Shown: piece by piece, positions 1-9,371 of the stretch
Layout: each line of letters begins with the position of its first letter
Position numbering within the stretch: position 1 is the stretch's first letter
Assembly (NCBI GenBank): GCA_004151065.3
Contig: NWUY0300064376.1
Location: forward strand, 20,762-37,838
Reading direction: 5' to 3'
Length of the DNA stretch: 17,077 bases
From: Larix sibirica
Taxonomy: Eukaryota; Streptophyta; Pinopsida; Pinales; Pinaceae
Notes under the pieces: model-generated
The model's database searches: none
Told to the model about the DNA's origin: nothing
The model's input: the letters and a program-made list of their open reading frames with translations, nothing else
Made by a program: the position numbers and the translations under genes

Positions 1-25
1 TATATATATATATATATATATATAT
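1..25. repeat. (TA)n microsatellite
   Basis: An uninterrupted alternating TA run begins at the window edge, so its full length is unknown. Simple dinucleotide repeats like this are common in plant intergenic DNA and are often polymorphic. No function is implied. Confidence 0.95.
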
Positions 26-1555
26 CTCCTAGAGTTTGGACTTCAATTGAAAGATAATATTTTTCTCCTTGGGTTTGGAATCTATGAATGTCGTGAAATA
101 TGGCCTGGAAGAAGAAGAAATAATGATGTTCAACAAAAGATTATTTCTAGGATCAATACATCCATACATGATAGTTAAGGAGCCTCCCTTTGATCACTTT
201 CGATTAGCTCAACTTTATCAACATGTGCTTTCTCCGTGTCCAAAAGGGAAGTGTGGAGTTTCTCATAAGGTCCATAGCTTACATCAATAATCTATTAAGG
301 GATTATTCATTACTAGGGGATTTACTATGAGGGGGTTCTAGAAATAGGATGGATATCTGGTAGAGTTTAAAAATTGGCAAATTTTAAATAATCCACACTA
401 AGGACCCCCTCAGGTGTTTGTTCAACAAAAAAAGCTGCTAATGAAGAGAAAACAGATTCTACAACAATTATTATTCTGATAGTGATTTTATTCATGGCAT
501 CCCATTATTGAATGATATATATAGATGCCTATGGAATCCTACTTTCGGCTAATGCATTCATTTCTCAGACATATTGAATATCATTCAACTTGACAACATG
601 GCAGTTCAGAACCAAATTAACAATTGACCAAGATCCACTTTGTATAAGAAGGAATAAGAGGATAACAATTTACAAGGAATACTTAATAAGTTCCCACCAT
701 TGCAGAAATTTTGAAGGTCCCAACAAAAGTTATAAGGGATAAATTGGTTCTTTTTCCTCTAAAAGATGATCCTATTCTACAAATTTCATGGTAACACTAC
801 ATTCAAATTATTGGTAAACTTTAGATCCAGTTTGATGTAATTGTTCATCTCTTTGACATTCTAAAAGACCAAAGTTGATTTAATGAGATCATCATTATTC
901 AATGGAGATACACCTCTGTAATATCATTTTCTTGATGGAAATTCATTCCAGAGTTACATATATCTCTTGACGGGTTTATGTGATCTGTTTTAGATTCCTA
1001 TATGTGCTTAGTCGTTGAAATTATAAAGCAAAAAGTTGGCATTGAGGCCCACACAAATGACTGACAGGGGGGATGAGGCAATCGATTGGATGCGTACAAG
1101 AGGTCTTGGACAGCCATCTTACTTTTCCTATGCTTAAAAAAAAATTGTTCCAGTTTATCCAAGTGTAACTTGAATGGTATAAACTTGGACTTGGAATCAA
1201 AGCAACTGGTAGTACTATACACTTTTAGACCCAAAAAAAAAATTAAGACCAATGCCTGTCAAAATGGTTTTTTGTTGATCAATTGCAGGAATATATATAT
1301 ATATATAAACAAATTCCAAAGTTAACAGAGGTTGACATGCAACAACTCAAGAAAAAGGGCATCATGTATTGTGATAGAAATCAGATTTATAAGAGATAAT
1401 CTTATATCTGCACAGAATTAGAAGACTGCACTTGTGTTTTACAGCCACTGGATTATACTAGGAAACCCTTCCCAACTAAGTCCATGCATGCCAATCAAAA
1501 AAAAATTCTAGTTTCTTGGGACACTTTTCAAACCACAGTTTAATCTGCTGAACTC
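26..1555. other. AT-rich intergenic DNA, nothing recognised
   Basis: I found no convincing gene or transposon domain here on either strand. The open frames are short (for example 69-290 plus, 73 codons; 1086-1325 plus and 998-1252 minus, which overlap each other). Their translations show no familiar motif, signal peptide or repeat. The stretch may contain old transposon remnants decayed beyond recognition, or may be intronic or intergenic. Confidence 0.5.
1291..1307. repeat. Short (AT)n tract
   Basis: A 17-base alternating AT run, immediately preceded by another A. It is a simple repeat with no evident link to a neighbouring feature. Confidence 0.85.
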
Positions 1556-2190
1556 TGATCAACTAATCCAAGTCGAACACTGATTGCGAGGCTTTAAGAG
1601 AGTCAAATTCTAGTACTGTTACCTGTATATGGTACCTTGACGAAAACCCCATTCAATTTTTTTTGGTTAAGGACATATATCCATGTTTAAGAGGTTTCAA
1701 GTTCCAATCCTCTTGTCAGCAAGCTAATGGAATGAAGACATAAGTAATAATAGTAGGTACCCCAGCCAACGACCCTAGTTAGGTCAATCGGTTAAGGATC
1801 CATATTCAAGTAAAAGAGGCTTCCAGTAGTAATGATGATCAACTAAACCAAGTCGACCACTTATTGTGAGGCTTTAAGAGATTTGTAGTAACTGTATATG
1901 GTACCTGGCTGAAAACCCCATGGTATTTTGGTTAATGATCTATATCCATGTTTAAGAGGTTTCAAGTTGCTGACGCAATGAAGACAAAACTAATAATCGT
2001 AGGTACCTTGCCAAAGACACCAGTTCGGGCAATCGGTTAAGCATCCATGTCCATGTAAAAGGGTTTCCAATAATAATGATGACAAAGCTAACAATAGTGG
2101 GTACCTGATGAAAACCCAGTTTGATCTCTTCGTTAAGGATCCATATTCATCTGCATAAGAGATTTCGAGTTACAGGTAGGAATAATGGAC
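1556..2190 (+). repeat. Tandem degenerate SINE-like repeats with tRNA-type boxes
   Basis: A long unit starting TGATCAACTAA at 1556 is repeated about 280 bp later at 1836. Within it a shorter module recurs: GGTACC at 1631, 1756, 1900, 2002 and 2100, followed by an AAAACCC-like stretch and then GTTAAGGATCCATATCCATG-like sequence. Several modules resemble the internal Pol III promoter of tRNA-derived SINEs. TAGGTCAATCGG at 1780-1791 matches the A-box consensus TRGCNNARYNGG at 11 of 12 positions. TCGGGCAATCGG at 2025-2036 matches at 10 of 12. AGTTCCAATCC at 1700-1710 is close to the B-box GGTTCGAATCC. The repeat structure is seen directly; SINE ancestry is inference. I see no A-tail or target duplication, so these may be nested or amplified SINE heads rather than single insertions. 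Confidence 0.6.
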
Positions 2191-2362
2191 ATCACACATC
2201 GACGGCACAAAAACCTAGACTACCAGCAGTTGGTTTGATCATGTTTTAAAAAGTTCGAAGTGTATAATCAAATATCAAACACTTTCTTCGTAACATCAGA
2301 CACAATGAAGAAGTCTACAGTTTTGAAGTTAATCTAACGAAGTACTAACAAGTAACAAGTGC

Positions 2363-2870
2363 AGCTTGCCTTACCTCTTCTGCCAAAGTCTGAGACCGAA
2401 TAAGTTGAATGACACGAGAAGCTCAATGATAACGATAACACTGTAAATATGTACGTCATGGCAGGCCACTAGACAAGATAGTGGTCGAAGAAATGAAATT
2501 ACAAGGTGGTAGCTCATTGCACTGCCGCGCGTCCAACAAGTCAATCGAGTGCACACGTTTACAAATTTGTCTGGAAAATGCAAATAACAAATCCCATAGG
2601 CTGCGACCTAACATTGCGCCTATAATATTCTGCCATCCTTCAAGATATTTTTTCAATGTCTCGAAGCTTAAAGTTATCTTGAATGGTTGGTTTGACGTCC
2701 CCTGCCGATAACATTTTGATATAAAGAGCGTTAAGGTGATTAAGGTGAGAGTTTCCCGCTTGGGGTAGGGGCCATTCCTGCGATTGATGATGTGAGGTAG
2801 CTTCGCTTCATGACTATGACGTAGCGCAATGTTATAATTCCATTTGGAATGTTGATGTGAGGGTTGTTAA
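2363..2870 (-). other. GC-richer stretch with weak minus-strand exon candidate
   Basis: This interval is visibly less AT-rich than its surroundings and contains CpG-bearing words. On the minus strand, frames open at 2656-2456 and 2583-2371 overlap. The second ends in AGAG followed by GTAAGG at about 2375-2369, a good match to a plant 5' splice site. A short minus-strand frame also begins with ATG near 2813. None of the translations matches a family I recognise. It could be a 5' exon of a minus-strand gene whose introns run leftwards, or simply a different repeat. Plus-strand 2481-2711 is also open, which weakens the case. Confidence 0.15.
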
Positions 2871-3366
2871 ATTTGACATATGAAACCCCTGGCAAGGTGT
2901 ATTTAACTTTATTTATGGAAAAGTTTTCATAAAATGTAGGGTTATCATAAGTTTAAAATGGTATATGTTATTGGAGTCTAGATGGAGTAGTTATGGGATG
3001 GAGTGTTATTTTTTCTACTTAAGTTTTATTCTTGTAAGTGATATGTTGAGCTTATAATGACTATATTGCTATGACTTGGCCTTATATCCTAAAGAATCTA
3101 GGGTTTACTTGGATGTCATCCTCGAAATGAGGAGAAGTGATTGAGGGTTTGCCTCGAGATAGTTACATGGAAAAAAGAAGCTCAACATGTCAAAGAAATC
3201 TACCCTTAATTGTGTCCACAAAGGTTACTATTCTATTTTTAGAGAGGTGTGACAAAGGTATCGATATGGTCATGACTCCAAAATCAATTCCCTTTCTAGT
3301 AGTGAATTTGTTAAGAATGGAAAAGTGAGGCATGAATCAAAGTCTTCAAATCAAAATAGATAATAG
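2871..3366. other. AT-rich DNA left of the Ty3 element, nothing recognised
   Basis: No domain, RNA gene or structured repeat was recognised. A 63-codon plus frame at 3137-3328 has no family resemblance. Just before 3367 the plus frame runs open into the presumed LTR start. Confidence 0.4.
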
Positions 3367-4276
3367 TGTAGGAGCATCCCAAGGTTTTGGCAATCTTGTA
3401 TCAGCCGAAAACAATTTTTTTTTTATTTGCAGTTTTTGTTTTAATGAATTTTTTCTTATTCAAATTCTCCATTCCCTGATTTTTCAACAATGACAAAGGT
3501 CCAGTATTCTAATCAACGCACCCTAATATCATTGAGTATGACTTTGGAATTTGGATATGCTGTTGAGGACACCCAGTTTCATAAAAAAAAAGGATTAAAA
3601 AAAAAAAAAAAAAAAACTGAGTCTAAGTACCATGCCCAATCCTAAACTAAGTATGGTGGATTTTCATGTTTTCAATAGTAATAGGGTTTAGTATTGGAGC
3701 TAGACTCTGGACATTGGATATGTCGCAGAGGACATCTTCCTTCACCTACCCACCAAATTTCATTAGAAAATATGGATTTTAAGGGGTGTGCCTAAGCCTT
3801 GCACAGAGCGTGACAAAAAAACTTAGATTTCCTTCCACGTGTTCATTTTTTTAGTTTTTTCAGTTTGACTTTGAATATTCAAACCTCAAATCTTGGGTTA
3901 CATGTGGGACTTTGGGAAGTTATTAGTAACTATGTATAAGTGGGATTAATTAATTAAATGTTTTGGTTAACCAAAGAAATCAAATTATGACTCGGGAATT
4001 GGATAGTTATAACCTCATAGTTTAAATATTTGAAAGTTCCATCTAATTGGTGCTTCTGTCTCTTTATGGTTTTGCATCTTTTAGCTATTGGTTAGTGTGT
4101 ATAACCCAAAATACCTTAGGGTTGGCTTTGTGAATGTAGCAAGGCTCAAGGGCAATAACCATTGATTATTAATAATAATAAAATCTAAAAAATTAGTTGT
4201 TGTGAACTCTAATGTGCACCAAATTTCATTAATTTGTTGTGTATTCTATTGTATTATTGTTGTGTAATTCTCAACA
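3367..4276 (+). repeat. Putative 5' LTR of the chromovirus
   Basis: The segment starts TGTAGGAGCATCCC and ends CTCAACA, so it has the usual TG...CA ends. It lies directly left of a degenerate methionine-tRNA primer-binding site. Its first 45 or so bases resemble 9079-9127 (TGCAAGAGCATCCC, 12 of 14 identical at the start, then a shared TTTTGGCAAT). Inside are a poly(A) run at 3597-3616 and two similar modules about 160 bp apart, each containing TTGGATATG, GAGGACA and TTTCAT. The end near 4276 is chosen from the CA before the primer site and could be off by several bases. Confidence 0.5.
3597..3616 (+). repeat. A20 homopolymer inside the LTR
   Basis: Twenty consecutive A residues, preceded by a second A9 run at 3583-3591. 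It sits inside a degenerate internal repeat of the presumed LTR. It could be slippage expansion of an A-rich LTR segment or the tail of a small inserted retroposon; no insertion body was recognised. Confidence 0.9.
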
Positions 4277-4292
4277 TTGTCCTTGCATCAAG

Positions 4293-4304
4293 TGGTATGG
4301 AAGA
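4293..4304 (+). promoter_or_regulatory. Degenerate tRNA-Met-type primer-binding site
   Basis: TGGTATGGAAGA follows the putative LTR end by about 16 bases. The usual plant Ty3 primer site, complementary to the initiator methionine tRNA, begins TGGTATCAGAGC. The first six bases match and the rest has decayed. Position and order support the call more than the sequence does. Confidence 0.45.
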
Positions 4305-4454
4305 AGGATGTGTTTTGTATTGTGTTATCTGTTGAGGCTACTTTGAATAATGTAAAATCTAGTGACAAAGATTGTTAGATAGGAGATATACTTTTGAGGA
4401 GACAGTTCTATCATTAAATAGCACTGTGAAGGGTAATCAAATTGAGGGTAAATT

Positions 4455-5405
4455 GAGGGTTAGCATTGTATTGCAGACAACATGCCACACAAGAGAGAAG
4501 TCAACAAGAATTGAGAGAGAGACTGGAATACATAGAAGACAAACATTTTTGAAATGGTGAAGAAGAGTTAGAACCAAAACCAAAAGAGGAAACAAGAGAA
4601 TAAAATGATTAAGAGGCAGATACAAGGTACAACTCCTCAAATTCTTAAAAGATAGAGGTAATGCAAGAATAGAAATTTTAAATTGCGATGGTAGTTTACA
4701 TGAAAAAATCCTAATTGATTAGATAAGAGAAGTAGAAATGTATTTTGATTTTGAAAACTTTGAGGATCCATAAAGGGTTTCAATCTATTGCTACCAAATT
4801 GAAACGTCGCATTGCCCTGTGGTGGGATTTTCCGAAGAAAAAAAAAGATAGCATAGAAAAACAAAAGGAGAAGATAAGGACATGGAAGAAGATGATAAGG
4901 AAACTAAAAGATAAATTCTTACCATAGGATTATTGACAAACATCGTGCATACAAACACGACATTTGAGGAAAAGAGACAATAATTAGAGAGTATATAGAA
5001 TAATTCTTCAAGTTGTCAATTAGATTGAGCATAAAGGAACCATAATTTTGAAGGGTTACAAGGTATTTCGATGGTCTTAAATTCATATTTAAGTTGAAAT
5101 GTTACTCACTATTTTTTTCTATCTATTGAAGACACATACTAGATTTCCCTTAAGGTTGAAGATAACTTAAATAGAAGACAACAAGGCTCTAGAGGAATAG
5201 GAACAAGGGTTGTCTAACAAAGAAAAAGTGCAAGAGACCAAATCAATCCAAGGGTCGATGTTGAGGCAAGTACAAAAAATTAGAATTCAAAAGGAGGCAA
5301 TAACTTGGGTCAAGTCAAAGGTTATGGCAGAGGCAGAGGAGGAATATTTTATGGCACATATTGGAAATGTGGCACACAAGGACATAGATAATAAGCTTGT
5401 TAATA
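4455..5405 (+). pseudogene. gag: Ty3 gag remnant (capsid and zinc knuckle)
   Basis: Gag forms the virus-like particle that packages element RNA. Three parts are visible in shifting frames. Around 4480-4560 is a charged coil-like segment (LRERLEYIED). Around 4690-4920 is the retrotransposon Gag core, including IREVEMYFDFEN, KLKRRIALWWDF and KIRTWKKMIRKLKDKFLP. Around 5320-5390 a glycine/arginine-rich stretch leads to KCGTQGH, a remnant of a CCHC zinc knuckle whose first and last cysteines are lost. Stops within the core include a TAG where the family has Trp (before IRE) and a TAA where it has Gln (before RVS). The capsid match is strong; the N- and C-terminal limits are approximate. Confidence 0.75.
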
Positions 5406-5604
5406 AACCAAAATAAATAAAGGTGAATGAAGCAAGAACACATGTAACCCAAGCAAAATAATCCTTAGTGGTTGTAGATAACATATTAGAGAGATGTTCA
5501 AAAGAGCACTACTCAAACTAGAGAAGAAAATTGATGAAGAACCTACACAAAGAAATAACTTTTTCAAGACCAAATGTAAAATACATAGTAAGTGTTGAAA
5601 GTTA

Positions 5605-5980
5605 ATTATAAATGATAGAAGCATTGAAACTTTAGCATCCACAAAAGTGATAGATATTTAAATGTGCACCTGATCTTAGTACATGTAGGGTTTCATGGTT
5701 GTAAAAAGCCATCGGGTTATTGTTTTTGAACAATGTTAGTTAAGTATTAAATTAGGAGATTATAAGGACCATGTGTTATATAATGTTGTTGCCATGAATT
5801 ATTGTCATGCACTTCTATGTAGACTTTGGTTGTATGAGAGGAGAGATTTTCATGATATGATGAAAAATACTTACCAATTTGTGAAAGACAGAATAATATC
5901 CATCTTACAGTTAACGAAGGACAATAATGTCGGAGATAGTAGCAACAACGAGATCATGATTTGTTCGGACAAATAATTCT
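5605..5980 (+). pseudogene. Ty3 aspartic protease remnant
   Basis: Retropepsin cuts the Gag-Pol polyprotein. A degenerate version of the catalytic D-G-S region is seen near 5612-5640 (DRSIETLAS, with the catalytic motif damaged). Further on, an open stretch at 5773-5976 carries the C-terminal part of the domain: CHALLCRLWLYERRDFHD and KNTYQFVKDR. These correspond to the Ty3 segment normally containing LLGRPW and NTYxFVKDG. The spacing between the two parts fits one protease domain. Frameshifts separate them, so no active enzyme could be made. Confidence 0.65.
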
Positions 5981-6089
5981 TGAAAATTGTGAAGGTTCAA
6001 AACGTTGCCTTGCACTTTTGCTAAAAAATGTTCAAGAAGAGGAAGAAGAGAAGAATGTGCCTATTAAAGTTTAAAATTTGTTGTAAAAG

Positions 6090-6835
6090 TTATAAGGAGA
6101 TCATTTCTAATGATATGCCCATGGGAGTACCCCCAATGGGAAGTACCTCACTAAGATTGACTTGATACCATAATCAAGTTTTCCTCACAAAGCTCCTCAT
6201 AGGATGACACCAATAAAAGGTGAGGAAGCGAATAGACAAATACAAGAGTTATTTGATAGACATTTGATGAGGAAAAGTTTGATCCCTTGCATGGTACCAA
6301 TTCTACTTGCACCAAATAAATTTTAAAAATAAGGAATGTGCAAAGATCCATGAGCAACAAATAAGATAATGATCAGGTACAAATTCCCATTACCAAGTAT
6401 AAATGACTTGATGGGTTGCATGAGTGGCAAGCAATACTTTGCAAAGTTGATTTGAATAGTGGTTATCGCCAAATAAGGATTAAGGAAGGATGAGTGGAAG
6501 AAAATGTTCAAGACAAACAATCCCTTGTATATTGGAGTACACAAACCCTTCCTAGCTAGAATTGTTGTTGTTTTCCTTGATGACATTTTGATTTTTAGCA
6601 AGATAAAGGATGAACACCTAATGAATTTGCAATAAGTATTGGATTTGTTGAAGGATAATTTGTTGATTAACTTGAAGAAGTGTACATTCAGGCAAGAAGA
6701 GTTAATATACTTGGGGTTTTTGGCTTCCCAACAAGGTTTGAAGATGGACTCAAAGAAGGTAAGAGAAATACTAGTTGAGTGGCCTACTCCTAAAAGTGTT
6801 TTTGATGTGGTTTGACTAGTCTATTTTATAAGAAG
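6090..6835 (+). pseudogene. Ty3 reverse transcriptase remnant
   Basis: The RT copies element RNA into DNA. Recognisable pieces in order are a PPMG-containing leader near 6130, MTPIKGEEANRQIQEL (from 6203), VPILLAP, NKIMIRYKFPLPSINDLM, a KQYFAKL motif (the SKIDL region), DEWKKMFKTN, the catalytic FLDDILIFSK (about 6575-6604), and then LINLKKCTFRQEELIYLGF and EWPTPKS. The YxDD-type box is preserved as FLDD. Several stops interrupt it. Between KTNNP and the FLDD box the block that normally holds the MPFGL-NAP motif is missing, consistent with an internal deletion of roughly 80 bases. Confidence 0.8.
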
Positions 6836-6984
6836 TTTAACATAAATTCCAGTGGTATATGTTCACCATTTTAATTGAATGCACGAAGAAGGGAGGTTTT
6901 TAGTGGAATGCAATAGTAAAGAAGATTTTTGAGCTTGTGAACAAGAAGGTTATAGCGCAACTAGTATTGTATTTATTAGACTTT

Positions 6985-7345
6985 AATAAAGTTTTTCAAT
7001 TGGATTGTGATGTTAGTGGATCAAAAATTGAAATAGTTATAAGTCGGGAAGGTAAGCCAATTGGTCTGTTTAGTGAGAGGTTAAATGAAGAAAAAAAAAG
7101 TACTTAGTTTTATGATCAGGATTTCTATGCAATAATTCAATCCTTGAAGAAGTGGATACACTATCTTTTTCCTAAGGAGATTCTGTTATATATCGATCAC
7201 CAGTCACTTTAGTATATTAATAGTGAGCATAAGTTGAATCAAAGCACATGAAATGGGTGGAATTCCTCCAAAGTTATTCATTTGTTTTGAAGCATATGTT
7301 AAGTAAATTTAACAAGGTAGCACATGTATTAAGTATAAGGAATTT
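6985..7345 (+). pseudogene. Ty3 RNase H remnant
   Basis: This domain removes RNA from the RNA:DNA hybrid during reverse transcription. Seen are FQLDCDVSGSKIEIVI (the first catalytic Asp region), GKPIGLFSERLNEE, YDQDFYAIIQSLKKWIHYLF, the IDHQSL motif (usual family form TDHxSL) and SEHKLNQ. A stop interrupts the TxxxYDxE part and another follows IDHQSL. It follows the RT in the same element with the usual short connection segment. Confidence 0.75.
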
Positions 7346-7479
7346 ATCATAGAATACAATGTTGGTTGAGACTATGCTATGGTGTTGTATGAGGATGATG
7401 TTGTATTTATAGATGGTTATAAAGCTTGTAAGAAATCTTGGAGTGTGGATAGGCCAAAGGGTTCCATGAGAGAATATAT

Positions 7480-8165
7480 CATCCAACGAATTACAAAGTG
7501 AAGGTTTGGGAAGTCATTTTGGAGTGGACAAGTCCAAAGCATTGGTTTAGGAAATATACTTTTGGCCAAGCATTGGCAGGGATATGGAGAACTTTGTGGA
7601 GTGTTGTACAATTTTTCAAAGCTAGAGTAAGAAGTTAAAATAAAGGTTTGTATATGCCTTCACATGTATCAAAGAGCCCCTGGGAAGATCTTAGTGTGAT
7701 TTTGTTTTTGGGTTCACTGGATCTCAAAGAGGTAATGATTCCATTTTTGAGATAGTGGATGGATTTTAAAAAATGTCTCATTTCATACCAGGTAAGAAGA
7801 CAAGTGTTGCTACAAATAATGTTATGTTGTTTTTCATGGAGGTTGCTAGATTAGATGGTTTTCTTAAGAGTAATGCATATGACTAAGAGAGTAAGTTTTT
7901 GGGTCATTTTTTTAAAATATTGTGGAAAAGTAGGGGTCAAGATTGTAGTCACATTCTACACATCACTCTCAAATAGATGGATAAATAGAGATTGTTAATA
8001 GGAATCTTACTAATTTGATAAGATGTTTGGTATGAGATAAAATGAAGCAATGACATTTGATTTTAGCGTGAGCTAAATTTACTTATAAAATTATGCTAAT
8101 AGATCTCTACGGAAGACACCTTTACAGACTATGTATTGCATTTCACCTTAAGGAGTGATTGATTT
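7480..8165 (+). pseudogene. Ty3 integrase remnant (zinc finger and catalytic core)
   Basis: Integrase inserts element DNA into the host chromosome. The HHCC zinc-finger end is visible at about 7500-7620 (GLGSHFGVDKSKAL, YFWPSIGRDMENFVE, then CCTIF in place of the usual CxxC). The catalytic core follows: RGNDSIFEIVDGF near 7727 with the first Asp, SHFIPGKKTS, FFMEVARLDGF, NAYD (second acidic position region), and EIVNRNLTNLIRCLV from 7988, with the Glu retained. Stops include two TGA codons in the KQ-HLILA-AKF stretch. The order and spacing of D, D and E match the family. Confidence 0.8.
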
Positions 8166-8790
8166 AGTAAGTTTGCCAACAATAAAACATGTGAAGAGTG
8201 CAAATGCATAATTATTTATTGAGTACATGAGAGATGTGCATGGATAAGCGGAGTAATGAGAAATATAAAGAAAAAGTATATGTGAAAAGGAAAGTAAGAT
8301 ATTTTTTTGAAGGAAGAGTGCAAATGCATAACTATTTATTGAGTACATGAGAGATGTGCACAGATAAGCGAAGCAATGAGAAATATAAAGAAAAAGTAGA
8401 TGTGAAAAGGAGAGTAAGATATTTTTTGAATGAGATTTAGTGACAGTGATGTGAAAAGGAGAGCAAGATATTTTTTTGAAGGAAGAGTGCAAATGCATAA
8501 TTATTTATTGAGTACATGAGAGCTGTGCACGAATAAGCGGAGTAATGGGAAATACAAAGAAAAAGTAGACGTGAAAAGGAGAGTAAGATATTTTTTGAAG
8601 GAGATTTAGTAATAGTGCATTTGAGGAAAGATAGATTTCATGAGAGACTTACAATAAATTAAAAGATAAGAAAATTGGATGTATTAATGTTATTAAGAAC
8701 ATTTCTAATCATTCTTACAAGCTAGAGTCTCATGTTGCATTAGATATCTCACCTACTTGAAATGTTGCAAATTTATATGAATACCATGAA
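8166..8790 (+). pseudogene. Integrase C-terminal segment with internal triplication
   Basis: This part links the integrase core to the chromodomain. It contains the family pattern around SLPTIKHVKSANA, LFIEYMRDVH and, at the far end, VIVHLR, then KLESHVALDISPTLNVANLYEYHED near 8720-8790 (usual family form ISPTFNVADL). The part encoding SANA...KIFFE occurs three times in tandem (see the separate repeat entry), which is not normal for the domain. Each copy carries stops. Confidence 0.75.
8193..8601 (+). repeat. Threefold tandem duplication within integrase sequence
   Basis: Copies start with GAAGAGTGCAAATGCATAA-like sequence at 8193, 8313 and 8482 and each ends near AAGATATTTTTTGAA. The first period is exactly 120 bp, or 40 codons. 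The second is 169 bp because copy 2 continues for a few codons (GATTTAGTGACAGTGA) before a partial unit of GATGTGAAAAGGAGAGCAAGATA precedes copy 3. Copies differ by scattered substitutions, so the duplication is not recent. The minus-strand open frame at 8148-8498 is an artefact of the repeat. Confidence 0.95.
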
Positions 8791-8899
8791 GATATATAAG
8801 GATAGGGGGAAGATAAAAATGAGCAACTAGATTGGACATGGCATATTCTTGTCAATAGGCAATGGAAGAAGAAGTTTGGAAAAGGTGATTTGTAAGAAG

Positions 8900-8990
8900 A
8901 CAAAATGTAGGTAATATAAAGAAAATTTAATTAAATGGAAATATAGAAGGTTTGAAAATGTGATATGAATTTCAAAAGAGGAATTTGGTT
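8900..8990 (+). pseudogene. Chromodomain remnant of the Ty3 integrase
   Basis: Chromoviral integrases end in a chromodomain that binds modified histone tails and steers insertion. At 8914-8986 one frame reads YKENLIKWKYRRFENV, then a TGA, then ISKEEF, matching the classic YLVKWKG...E...W...EEF pattern. The TGA at 8966-8968 replaces what is usually the second tryptophan, and another stop precedes the tyrosine. The match is short but the aromatic and charged positions line up and the location is correct. Confidence 0.65.
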
Positions 8991-9078
8991 AACTTGGTTG
9001 ATTAATTAACTTGGTTAGTCATATTCACTCTTTGATGTGCAAGGATGTTAAAATTTAATTTCAACCATTAGACTTTGA

Positions 9079-9230
9079 TGCAAGAGCATCCCTTGGGTTT
9101 TGGCAATGTCTTATCATCCAAAAATAATGTTCCTCTACAACAAAACATGCCATTAGTGTAAAATTTTAGCTTTTTTTTTCAATTTGACATAGCTGCCCAA
9201 CACTAAAGTCAGCGTTAAATGACATTTTAA
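9079..9230 (+). repeat. Start of a truncated or diverged 3' LTR
   Basis: TGCAAGAGCATCCC followed by TTGGGTTTTGGCAATG resembles the 5' LTR start at 3367 and lies about 90 bases after the chromodomain. Similarity fades after about 50 bases. A T-rich stretch followed by CAATTTGAC near 9171 loosely resembles 3856-3871. The rest of the LTR is absent before the minisatellite and LINE. Confidence 0.45.
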
Positions 9231-9242
9231 AATAAGACTAGG

Positions 9243-9371
9243 TTTAGCTTCCTTTTTAGCACCAGTTTTAGCTTCCTTTTTAGCACTAGTTTTAGCTTCC
9301 TTTTCAGCACTAGGTTTAGCTTCCTTTTTAGTTGTGGGTTCAACTTCTTTTTTAGCACCGAATTTAGCGTC
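9243..9371 (-). repeat. 24-bp minisatellite encoding a Lys-rich octapeptide on minus strand
   Basis: The word TTTAGCTTCC or a close variant recurs at 9243, 9267, 9291, 9315 and 9339, with a partial unit at 9363, always exactly 24 bp apart. On the minus strand the array is open and reads as an eight-residue repeat with consensus KKEAKPSA (variants EKEAKTSA, KKEAKTGA, KKEVEPTT). The frame is stop-free from about 9377 down to about 9158. Lys/Ala/Pro-rich repeats of this style occur in H1-like and LEA-like proteins, but there is no start codon and no further match, so no protein identity is claimed. Confidence 0.85.

Larger units (their letters stand above)
3367..9230 (+). mobile_element. Ty3/gypsy chromovirus relic, plus strand
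   Basis: The domains occur in canonical Ty3 order: LTR, primer-binding site, Gag, protease, RT, RNase H, integrase, chromodomain, LTR start. The internal region is about 4.8 kb, usual for plant chromoviruses. Every coding part is broken by stops and frameshifts, so the copy is old and non-autonomous. The left LTR is about 900 bp, while the right LTR can be followed for only about 50 to 150 bp before other sequence and the LINE begin. The chromodomain remnant at 8905-8990 places it among chromoviruses rather than the Athila/Tat group. The right boundary is approximate. Confidence 0.85.

Noticed and set aside
69-290. 73-codon plus-strand open frame near the left edge
   Set aside because: No recognisable motif and no supporting signals, and the surrounding DNA is featureless.
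1756-1830. A genuine tRNA gene
   Set aside because: A-box and B-box-like words exist, but no cloverleaf, anticodon arm or acceptor stem can be folded from what I can see.
3137-3328. 63-codon plus-strand open frame left of the Ty3 element
   Set aside because: Length is within chance expectation and no family resemblance is visible.
8148-8498. Minus-strand 116-codon open frame with internal protein repeats
   Set aside because: It lies antisense to the triplicated integrase block. Its repeats are the DNA repeats seen from the other strand, and the plus strand matches a known family.
8193-8601. Regularly spaced repeats as a possible CRISPR-like array
   Set aside because: The units are contiguous 120-bp copies of integrase coding sequence without unique spacers, in a plant context.
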